Assembly (NCBI GenBank): GCA_910576955.1
Contig: CAJTJB010000016.1
Span: 1 to 13,366 of the forward strand
DNA: 13,366 nucleotides
Reading direction: 5' to 3'
Source: an uncultured Alphaproteobacteria bacterium
GTDB lineage: Bacteria; Pseudomonadota; Alphaproteobacteria; RF32; CAG-239
Shown: one piece after another, positions 1 to 6,944 of the stretch
Position numbering within the stretch: position 1 is the first letter of the stretch
Layout: every line of letters starts with the position of its first letter
Program-made: the position numbers and the translations under genes
The notes under the pieces: generated by a model
Seen by the model: only the letters and a program-made list of their open reading frames with translations
What the model was told of the DNA's origin: nothing
Database searches by the model: none

Positions 1-40
1 CCGCCAAGTCGCTTACCAAGCACTGCTATTGCTCTCGGTC

Positions 41-63
41 AAAAGAGCCCACTGGGCTTTTTT
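41..63. terminator. Bidirectional intrinsic terminator-like hairpin
   Basis: The arms AAAAGAGCCC and GGGCTTTTTT surround a 3-base ACT loop and pair throughout, with one G·T wobble. The hairpin starts 43 bases past the stop codon of the minus-strand autotransporter gene. Read on the minus strand it ends in CTTTT, so it can terminate that gene. Read on the plus strand it ends in six T, so it could also stop a plus-strand transcript entering from outside the window. Nothing else was recognised in bases 1-105. Confidence 0.7.
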
Positions 64-105
64 GACTCTGCGAGCCCTCCGGGGAAGGGGTGGTCTTCAA
101 TGGGG

Positions 106-3100
106 TTAGAAGTTGTAGCGGATGCCCATATCGAAGTTTTGGGATTTGTTGCGTTGGAGCATATGAAAATACTTCAAGTACAAAGCCAGCTTCTTATATT
201 CGTAATTCAGCATTGCCGAGAGAACGGCGCGGTCGCGGCTGTATATATTTGCGAAGTCGTTGATTTCGTAACTCCCTACCCCGCTGTTTAAGCCGGCGCG
301 CATCTTATTATACGGGTCTGCCAGCTCGTGATAATACATACCGCCCAGACGCGCTGTCAATCTGCCGTATTTGCTGTCCATCAGCTCTTTTTTGAGGTAT
401 AATCCCACACCGGCCTCAACCGACATATGGTTTCCGCTTTTGACAGTCAGCGTGCCGTCATCCATTTCATCCTGATAATAGCCGATGGCATTGAGAACCA
501 GAGCCGGTTCGAGTTCGGCGATGTCTGCCAAATTTATTTCATACACCAGCTTGTTGGTGATGCCGTAGATGATATCCTGAATATCCGCCTCGCGCCCGTT
601 GCCGCGGTCATATTCGCCATAGCCGTAACCGGCGGTGAAAATAGACGCCAAACGCAGCTTGTCACTGAATTTGTGAATCCACGGGAGGAAGAGCGACACA
701 AAGTTTTCTTTGCGGTCTACGCTGTTATCATACGAAGTGGACATCTGCATAAACGATAAGCCCAAGCCTAAACGGTTTTTGTTGTTTAACCGCTTGTCGC
801 CATACATATAGGCTGTGGCGGCGGTCGTATCATAGCCGGTTGCACCGCGCCGCCCTTTTGCATTGATGATATATGAATCCGCGCCCGACATAATGCGGTT
901 GGCGTCATCGGTCGGCGATAAGGCTGATTCGGCAATCACTTCGCCGGCATTGCGCAACGCTGCCAAGTTTTCTGCCGGTATGTTAATTAAGAAATCGGCG
1001 CCGGTTTCAGACAAAATGTCTTGCGACAGGCTTAAGTCGGTTTCATCAGATTTCAACTGCATAAACATCTCGGCCAGACGTTGACGTTTGTAGTTTTCTT
1101 CCAGATAGGCGGCAATGGAGTCGTTGGGGGCAAATTCGTTAAAGCTGCGACGGGTGGCGACAGCGTCATAGCCGTTATGGCTGTTCTTTTCCGCCGAGCC
1201 TTTAAACATCGCGCTTTCAGAGGTGACCTCCAGCCCCTCAATATCTGCGGCGTCGATGCTGTCTTTTTGCCGGTATGTATCTTCAAAGCCCTCCATAACG
1301 ACGGATTTGCCGATTTTGAGGCTGCCGCTTAAACTATCGGCTTTGTATTTGCCGCCTTTTTCAAGCGTGGCTTTGCCGTTTATATCGTCTAAATTCTGAC
1401 TGCCGATAAACTCGATTTCGCCGGCGTTTGCCAATTTGCCGCCGCCCAAATCTATCGCGGTGTTTTCGGCATTTTCCGCGCCGTTGACAATGATGCGTCC
1501 GGTGTTGGTGACAACAGCGTTTTGCCCGTTTGCCGCAACCTTAATGCCGCGGCTGTTTTCGTCACCGGTTGCGTTTATCACGCCGGAGTTTATCAGCGTC
1601 ATCCCCGCGCCGGCGTTTTCAACATATATGCCGTAGGCGGTTTTGGTATCACTGGCAACAATAATATTGCCGCTGTTATCGACTATCTGCCCCTCGCCGT
1701 TGGCAACATAAATGCCGTAGGCATTGCCGCGGGCGGCGTGAACATTGACGTTGCCGCTGTTATAAACGCTGCCCTGCTCGGAATATAAGCCATAGAGGTC
1801 GCCTGCCCCGCTACCGCTGACATTAACAATGCTGGTTTGGTTGGGCGCGGTTTGGTTATATACATCTCTGCCGGCAAACATTCCGTAGGCTTGTTTATCG
1901 GTGGCGGTGTTAATGTTAATTATGCCTTGTGCTTGTGCTGATTCGCCGTTGGCGGCGGCATTATAAGCATTGCGGCGCGCCATAATGCCGTATATAACGT
2001 TGGTGGCGGCTTGGGTATCTTTAATATCTATTACGCCCGAGGCTTTGGCATTGCCCTCGGCGTATGCGTTATAAGCATTACGGTCGGTGGACATTGCGGC
2101 GGCGGTGACATTTTCCGCGCCCTCTTCCATAATAAGGTTGAGCGTACCTTTGGCAGAAACGGTATTTTCCGCGTCCTCGCCATTGGCTTTGGCATTAAAC
2201 ACCGCGCGGCTTGCACCGGCCTGCAACGTCACTTCGGCATTTGCGGCGCTGTTATAAACCGTGATTGAACCCTCGGCATCGCCGCCGGTGGTTTCGCCGG
2301 TCAGCTCGTCTGTTACCGGAGCAGTGGCAGAGGCGTTGATATTGGTATCGCCTTTATAATCTCCCTCGGCGTGATGGATTATCAGGGTTTGGTTATTGGC
2401 ATTGTCACGCAGGGACATCATTGCAGCGACGGGAGATGGACAATAATAGCAGGTTTTGCCATTATAGTTATTTATGCTTTTAATGTTATCAGCACAATCA
2501 GGTACACTGCTTTCCGAATCATAATAGCCGTTTTCCGTGTCGCAATTACAAGTGTAGCAAGTGGTTGTTCCTGACGTAATCGTACTATCTACATCTCCCT
2601 TTGTAAAACCGGTTTGATTACATTGGGTGTCTGTTCCTGCTTTTTGGTTTGAACAAGGGTTAGCTGCACACAAATAACATTGTTCGCCACCATAGTAAAG
2701 ACCGACCTTTTCTACAATTAGCCAACTGTCGTCATTAGTCGTGTCGGTGGCACTTTGAATTGTAGGGCATTTGTGCTCATATATATAGCTTTCGGGATAT
2801 GCTGTCTCTATATGTCCGTTTTGATCAATGCATTGTCCGAAACTACCATTGCCAGGTAGTTTTCGAAGGTAACATTTAGGGTCTCCCCAAACTTCAAAAT
2901 ATACATAACCGAGGGCATCTTTAGAGTCAACCAATGGTTCTCCATCGTGTTCGCCCACGCAATTGAAACCGCATTTATAACAGTTCGCGACATTTCCTGA
3001 ACTGTCCAGCCCCATAGAGTTATCGCGGTCGGGTTCGATTGTAGTTTGCTCATAGTAATGCCCGTTTTTGTATGTATCACAGTCTTCAACTTTCAAACCA

Positions 3101-5241
3101 GCAGTATATCCCGATGGACAAGCATATTCTACCGGATACCAACAGGTGATGTTGTTTGTTACAGATTTGCAGTATTGCGTAGAGCTTTTCGCTGCGTCAC
3201 AAGCGGTTTTAGTATTATAAGAATTATAGCAACTATAATCGCATTGATAGCATTGCGTATTTCCTGCATAATGTGCAGTTGGTGTTGGAGTTGCTGTTTC
3301 GTAAGCTCCCGCAGAACACCCACCTTTTTCTTCATAACCGGGACATTCGTTTGCTATACACTCCTTACAGTCATCATTGCCATAGTGGTCTACCGTTTCA
3401 GTATGCCAACCTTCTGGATGCGCTTTGTCATTACAATTTGTTCTTGTTGTTGAACCGAGGTCACAAGCCCGCGCTTGACAAGTACAGCATTGTTTGCCGT
3501 TGTTGGGGCTGTAGCCGCTGCAGGTGTGGTCATAACCGTCACTCGGTGAACAAGAGGTGATGCGCGTGCTGTAGCCCTCGGGACAGCCGTCTTGCGCAAC
3601 CCAACAGCCGGTTTCGGCATCGAGTTGGCAGTTGAGGTCGGTTACGTTGGTTTTACAGGCAGATTCCGTATTAAATGCCGCTTGTGCCGGATCGCACCAA
3701 TAAATACACTCATTACACGCTTCTGTGCCGGCGTATCCTCCGGCGGCTTGAACCGCTACGGCTATTTTGTTTTTGATTATCGGGCAGTCGCTTACCGTTT
3801 TATAGGCGGTTGAGCCGCCCTCGCCACAACTGTTTGCCTCGCATTTGCCGCATTTCAGCTCGCCCGACCAGCCGCTTTCTTTCCATATCCAGCCCTCGGG
3901 GATGCCGCCGATGATGGCACAGTTTGACTGGCTCTGGTATGCCGTATCATAGCCCTCGGAGCATGGCTTGTTCGGGTTAACCGGATTATCCGGTGTCGGA
4001 GTTTGGGAACGATAGTAACAGCGGGTGTTCGGGTCTAATTGGCAGATGTAGCCCTCGCCGCCCGATGTGTTGGTTTTGCAGGCGGTTTCCGTGGCAAAGC
4101 CGTATTCTTCGTCGCACGCATAATTACAGGTATAGCACTGACCCTCGCCGCTCCACGAGCCGGGCGTAACGCCGGTGGCAACCATATATTTGCGGAACGG
4201 GCAATTTGCAGTTGTGTCGAATGCTACATTTGAGCCGCGGGTTGTCGGCGTGTCGGTTACCGGGCAGGCTTTCGGGGTGGTGCGATAATGGCATTGGGTG
4301 TCGGAATCCAGCGCGCAATTATACGCCGCGTGCCCCTCGGCGTTTTTCTCGCAGTTGCCCTCTTGCACAAAGCCGTTTTTCTCATCGCACACATAATTGC
4401 AGATATAACAGCCGTGAACGCCCGACCAGCCTTTTTGCTCTTGCGAAGATGGGCGCATATAGTCGCGATGCGGGCAATATTCTATATCCGTATAGCGGAT
4501 GTTTTCGCCGCGAACAGAGGTCGAATCGCGATTGATACATTGTTTGGGCGTGCAAATGCCGCAGATTTCGTCGCCGGAATATCCGGAAGACTCAAACAGC
4601 CAGCCCTCGGGATGTTCGCCGCAGTCATTTACGCTTTGCCACAAGGTGGTGCAGCCGGTGGTATAGGTTTTCGGCGTGCAGCGTCCGCATTGCTTGCCTT
4701 TTTCGTCTTTGTGCCGCCAGTCATATTCCCAGCCCTCGGCACCGGTTTTGCCGCAGTCGGCAACGCTTTGATATTGCACCGAATAGCCGTCGGGGCATTT
4801 TTTATTATCCAGAAGTTCGGAGGCGCCGTATATTGCTCCGGCCGTGGCGGCAGCGCCCAACAGCCACCCTGCCCCGTTGACTTTCAGCTTTTCACCGATA
4901 ATTATGGCGCAGACGGTGTCGGTGTTATCATAACATTCGACATCTTTGGAAGCGCCGAAAACGAGCAGCATTTTGAAACTTTCTTTGTCTTTGTTTTGCT
5001 GCGCCAGACACAGAGCGGTGTTACCGTTTTCGTCTTTGATGTTTAAGTGGTTGCGTATTGCGCCTAAAGCTTTACCGTTTCTATCTTGCGCGATAGCATA
5101 AATCTTTTGCGGGGTGAGATCCGCAGCGTCCGTTTGCGGCAGGCTTTCGGCTGATTTAACATTAAAAATTACACATACATTTAACAGAATCGCACAAGCT
5201 GCGATTCTTTTTACAATAAACTTTGTAAAAAATAATGACAT
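106..5241 (-). CDS. Large autotransporter with ankyrin-like N-terminus, ~13 Cys-rich modules and C-terminal beta barrel
   Basis: This 1711-aa protein reads as a type V secreted surface protein. Residues 1-30 form a signal peptide (K7, K11, R12, then a hydrophobic core, with likely cleavage near S30). Residues ~67-100 match one ankyrin repeat (DENGNTAL...LLVFGAS). Residues ~121-142 are a Gly/Ala-rich hydrophobic stretch. Residues 149-936 hold about 13 modules of ~60 residues with 72 cysteines; each module has one CxxC motif (CGRC, CYIC, CYTC, CKEC and similar), usually after a GW/GY...G stretch. From M941 on there is no cysteine. Residues ~945-1350 are Ala/Asn/Gly-rich with recurring AYGIY/AYGMF and NSGNI/NTGRI motifs, like a beta-helical passenger. 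A helical linker spans ~1370-1435. An autotransporter barrel follows at ~1440-1711, with alternating Tyr/Leu/Gly strands and a terminal YNF, the terminal aromatic that BAM substrates carry. The ligand or function is unknown. The SD is weak (AAAGAG), and a possible invertible element lies upstream. The coding DNA from ~2440 to ~3450 is much more AT-rich than its flanks. Confidence 0.85.
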   Translation of the reverse strand: MSLFFTKFIVKRIAACAILLNVCVIFNVKSAESLPQTDAADLTPQKIYAIAQDRNGKALGAIRNHLNIKDENGNTALCLAQQNKDKESFKMLLVFGASKDVECYDNTDTVCAIIIGEKLKVNGAGWLLGAAATAGAIYGASELLDNKKCPDGYSVQYQSVADCGKTGAEGWEYDWRHKDEKGKQCGRCTPKTYTTGCTTLWQSVNDCGEHPEGWLFESSGYSGDEICGICTPKQCINRDSTSVRGENIRYTDIEYCPHRDYMRPSSQEQKGWSGVHGCYICNYVCDEKNGFVQEGNCEKNAEGHAAYNCALDSDTQCHYRTTPKACPVTDTPTTRGSNVAFDTTANCPFRKYMVATGVTPGSWSGEGQCYTCNYACDEEYGFATETACKTNTSGGEGYICQLDPNTRCYYRSQTPTPDNPVNPNKPCSEGYDTAYQSQSNCAIIGGIPEGWIWKESGWSGELKCGKCEANSCGEGGSTAYKTVSDCPIIKNKIAVAVQAAGGYAGTEACNECIYWCDPAQAAFNTESACKTNVTDLNCQLDAETGCWVAQDGCPEGYSTRITSCSPSDGYDHTCSGYSPNNGKQCCTCQARACDLGSTTRTNCNDKAHPEGWHTETVDHYGNDDCKECIANECPGYEEKGGCSAGAYETATPTPTAHYAGNTQCYQCDYSCYNSYNTKTACDAAKSSTQYCKSVTNNITCWYPVEYACPSGYTAGLKVEDCDTYKNGHYYEQTTIEPDRDNSMGLDSSGNVANCYKCGFNCVGEHDGEPLVDSKDALGYVYFEVWGDPKCYLRKLPGNGSFGQCIDQNGHIETAYPESYIYEHKCPTIQSATDTTNDDSWLIVEKVGLYYGGEQCYLCAANPCSNQKAGTDTQCNQTGFTKGDVDSTITSGTTTCYTCNCDTENGYYDSESSVPDCADNIKSINNYNGKTCYYCPSPVAAMMSLRDNANNQTLIIHHAEGDYKGDTNINASATAPVTDELTGETTGGDAEGSITVYNSAANAEVTLQAGASRAVFNAKANGEDAENTVSAKGTLNLIMEEGAENVTAAAMSTDRNAYNAYAEGNAKASGVIDIKDTQAATNVIYGIMARRNAYNAAANGESAQAQGIININTATDKQAYGMFAGRDVYNQTAPNQTSIVNVSGSGAGDLYGLYSEQGSVYNSGNVNVHAARGNAYGIYVANGEGQIVDNSGNIIVASDTKTAYGIYVENAGAGMTLINSGVINATGDENSRGIKVAANGQNAVVTNTGRIIVNGAENAENTAIDLGGGKLANAGEIEFIGSQNLDDINGKATLEKGGKYKADSLSGSLKIGKSVVMEGFEDTYRQKDSIDAADIEGLEVTSESAMFKGSAEKNSHNGYDAVATRRSFNEFAPNDSIAAYLEENYKRQRLAEMFMQLKSDETDLSLSQDILSETGADFLINIPAENLAALRNAGEVIAESALSPTDDANRIMSGADSYIINAKGRRGATGYDTTAATAYMYGDKRLNNKNRLGLGLSFMQMSTSYDNSVDRKENFVSLFLPWIHKFSDKLRLASIFTAGYGYGEYDRGNGREADIQDIIYGITNKLVYEINLADIAELEPALVLNAIGYYQDEMDDGTLTVKSGNHMSVEAGVGLYLKKELMDSKYGRLTARLGGMYYHELADPYNKMRAGLNSGVGSYEINDFANIYSRDRAVLSAMLNYEYKKLALYLKYFHMLQRNKSQNFDMGIRYNF

Positions 5242-5263
5242 ACTCGTAACTCTTTCTTTTTTT

Positions 5264-5291
5264 ATGCGCAGCCAAGGAAAAAACTGCGCAT
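5264..5291 (-). promoter_or_regulatory. Leader hairpin upstream of the autotransporter start
   Basis: ATGCGCAG (5264-5271) and CTGCGCAT (5284-5291) are perfect 8-bp arms around a 12-base loop. In the minus-strand mRNA the hairpin ends 22 bases before the autotransporter ATG and is followed by an A-rich SD region. It could affect mRNA stability or translation; no T-run follows, so it is not a terminator. It shares two bases with the outer edge of the 27-bp inverted repeat. Confidence 0.4.
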
Positions 5292-5440
5292 TTAAAACGT
5301 TCCTTTTATTTAAGCATACTTTCAGGCACAGGCAAAATCAATCCGGATTTTAGATTCATACACAATTTAGATATTTAGAAGAGGCGGATATAACTTCGGT
5401 TTTTTGACAAAACTGCTTAAATAAAAGGAACGTTTTAAAT
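5290..5440. repeat. Perfect 27-bp inverted repeat flanking a 97-bp core (candidate invertible switch)
   Basis: The left arm (5290-5316, beginning ATTTAAAACG and ending TTTAAGCA) is the exact reverse complement of the right arm (5414-5440, beginning TGCTTAAATA and ending CGTTTTAAAT), 27 of 27 bases. The core is 5317-5413. The element fills most of the gap between the regulator stop (5466) and the autotransporter start (5241). I saw no target-site duplication at its outer edges. Possible roles are an invertible promoter segment, paired operators for the neighbouring regulator, a small MITE-like insertion, or a long RNA hairpin. No recombinase gene is present in the window. Confidence 0.9.
5366..5394 (+). 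promoter_or_regulatory. Promoter-like sequence inside the inverted-repeat core, pointing away from the autotransporter
   Basis: A -35-like TTTAGA (5366-5371, 4/6 to TTGACA) is separated by 17 bases from a -10-like TATAAC (5389-5394, 5/6 to TATAAT). It reads on the plus strand, toward the 3' end of the regulator gene, where no plus-strand gene follows. Inversion of the core would point it at the autotransporter gene. AT-rich DNA yields such matches by chance, so confidence is modest. Confidence 0.35.
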
Positions 5441-5465
5441 AAGCAATTCCGAATATATCCAAAGT

Positions 5466-6041
5466 TTAGAGAGTGTGCAGACTAATGGCGAGGAGGACTC
5501 TGCCGGATATATTTATTGACGCTATATCAATTTGTTGAGGGATGTAATTTTTATTGTCACAAAGCAGGGTTGCCGTTTCCGAAAAAGTGTGTTGCACGCG
5601 GCGGAGGATAAGGCTTTGCCCGATTTGCAGCAAAAAAACGCCGTTTTGCGATGTGTTATGCTGTGTTTTGTCAACAATCACCATCGCGCGGGCGGGAATT
5701 TGCGGCGCCATTGTATCATCCGGCATAATATAAATTGCCATATCCGACGTGCTTTCCGGCAGCTGATATGCTGCAACCGGCAGGCGCGACAACGGCGGCA
5801 GACCGATTGCCTCGGGATTAAGCACCTCAAGCATTATCACGCCGTTTGCGGACGGCTGCGTTTGCAGAGCTTGGGGCGATACATTCAGCGCGGCGGCAAT
5901 TTTTGCTGCTGTATCCGCTCGTAACTCAATCTGCCCGTTTTCGATTTTGGTTAAGTTGCTCTGCGACATCTCAAGTTTTGCCGCGAGCTCGGTGACGCTC
6001 ACCCCCTGCCCTTTTCTGATTTGCTTGATGTTATTGCTCAA
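5466..6041 (-). CDS. XRE-family regulator with a catalytically dead S24 (LexA/CI-like) domain
   Basis: The 191-aa protein begins with an HTH_3 DNA-binding domain (residues ~4-58: VTELAAKLEMSQSNLTKIENG, of which SQSNLTKIENG is the recognition-helix region). Residues ~80-191 match the S24 peptidase/repressor fold: MPDDTMAPQIP (105-115), VIVD (121-124), NGVFLLQIG, then CDNKNYIP and a closing SGRV strand. In cleavable repressors the serine lies in GDSM and the lysine in VKR. Here those positions are T110 (DDTM) and R147 (LRRVQ), so self-cleavage and a simple RecA/SOS response are unlikely; the domain probably serves dimerisation. The start is TTG; it overlaps the stop of the upstream MORN gene by 4 bases and has an upstream AAGGA. 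The TTG is favoured because the HTH begins right after it. It probably regulates its own operon or the neighbouring autotransporter (inference from position). Confidence 0.85.
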   Translation of the reverse strand: MSNNIKQIRKGQGVSVTELAAKLEMSQSNLTKIENGQIELRADTAAKIAAALNVSPQALQTQPSANGVIMLEVLNPEAIGLPPLSRLPVAAYQLPESTSDMAIYIMPDDTMAPQIPARAMVIVDKTQHNTSQNGVFLLQIGQSLILRRVQHTFSETATLLCDNKNYIPQQIDIASINISGRVLLAISLHTL

Positions 6042-6793
6042 TCGACTTTTCCTTTCGCGCAGTCGGCGAGATATTTGCGCACCTCGGCACGGTTATTTCT
6101 CCGCCATTTCTCGTCACAGACGGTTGATGAGGCATTAAATGTGGCGGCGCAGGCTGATGTTGTCATCTCGCTTTGCAGCTCCAGACAGGCTTTGTTGACC
6201 GCTTCAATCACTATCGGCGGAATTACTGCCATATCAATCTCGCCCTCGGCCGTCAGATAATAATATGAGCCCGATACCAGCTTGTTTTCTTCATTTTCAA
6301 AGCTATATAGCGTTTTGCCCTCGGGGGTGTATATGCGCATTTCGCCGTTGAGCTCGTCATCGGAATATATCATTTGGGAAAACATTTTGCCGTTTTCGTT
6401 ATAGATTTTGGCTATGCCCTCTTTGTTGCCTTTAACATACGGCGTTTCCGACTCGAGCCTGCCGCTCGGATAATATTCTTTGACCGTGCCGTTCAGCACG
6501 CCTTGTTTATAGGGCTTTTCAGACAAAAGGTTGCCGTTTGTGCCATAGATTTTGACCGCACCCTCCAATATGCCGTTTTGCAGCGGATAGAGTTTTGCCA
6601 GCGAGTTATCTCTATAACGGTGCAGCTCGCCGGTTATCGGCGCGCCGGCTTTGTCCGTGCAGTATGTCAGCTTATCGGCTTTTCGCACCGTGCATTTGGC
6701 GTCATCGGGGATGACATAGATTTGCGGGGCGGGTGTTGCCGATGTTGCATATAAAAGTGCTGCGGTTAAGCATATTTTTCCTAATCTTGCCAT
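6038..6793 (-). CDS. Secreted MORN-variant repeat protein (YwqK-like)
   Basis: The 251-aa protein has a signal peptide (residues ~1-22, LTAALLYATSA) and is predicted to be periplasmic or surface exposed. About five MORN_2-type repeats occupy residues ~52-165 in the pattern G-x-x-K-x-Y-x-x-x-G-x-L/K (NGTVKEYYPSGRL, EGIAKIYNENGKM, NGEMRIYTPEGKT). The C-terminal ~60 residues have four cysteines (C203, C215, C226, C245) and two more lie before the repeats (C34, C45), consistent with disulfides outside the cytoplasm. The start is well supported by AAGGAGG (6799-6805) five bases upstream. Its TGA lies within the TTGA that starts the regulator gene, which implies translational coupling. Relatives are often named 'toxin-antitoxin system YwqK family antitoxin', but no toxin is visible and I do not assign that function. 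Confidence 0.8.
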   Translation of the reverse strand: MARLGKICLTAALLYATSATPAPQIYVIPDDAKCTVRKADKLTYCTDKAGAPITGELHRYRDNSLAKLYPLQNGILEGAVKIYGTNGNLLSEKPYKQGVLNGTVKEYYPSGRLESETPYVKGNKEGIAKIYNENGKMFSQMIYSDDELNGEMRIYTPEGKTLYSFENEENKLVSGSYYYLTAEGEIDMAVIPPIVIEAVNKACLELQSEMTTSACAATFNASSTVCDEKWRRNNRAEVRKYLADCAKGKVD

Positions 6794-6881
6794 TATTGCC
6801 TCCTTTTGTTATAGGGTAGCGAGTAATGGTTAAAATAGCGTTAAGAATGTAGTGCTTGGGCGTGATATGGATGGGGTGTTG

Positions 6882-6916
6882 TCCCCCTCTCCCATCCTCC
6901 CCCGCCAAGGGGGAGA
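6882..6916. repeat. GC-rich palindromic repeat, family A, downstream of thrS
   Basis: The element contains CTCCCCC and GGGGGAG arms around a GCCAA loop, preceded by TCCCCCTCTCC. Nearly the same 33-base stretch recurs at 12726-12758, and its first half at 13271-13287. It begins 29 bases past the thrS stop codon, a typical place for REP-like elements. It may act as a transcript-end hairpin, but no T-run follows. Confidence 0.75.
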
Positions 6917-6944
6917 GGAAAAGGAGAGTTGTGTTGTGCGCAGT

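Noticed and set aside
4288..5046. 252-codon plus-strand open frame antisense to the autotransporter N-terminus
   Set aside because: It mirrors the codon pattern of the real gene, has hydrophobic low-information composition, no recognisable domain and no start signals; the opposite strand has a signal peptide, an ankyrin repeat and Cys modules.
5290..5440. Inverted repeat as the regulator gene's terminator
   Set aside because: The 97-base loop and lack of a T-run following the stem on the minus strand do not fit an intrinsic terminator.
6038..6793. Antitoxin of a toxin-antitoxin pair (name often given to YwqK/MORN_2 proteins)
   Set aside because: The protein has a signal peptide and no toxin gene lies beside it; the neighbour is a DNA-binding regulator.
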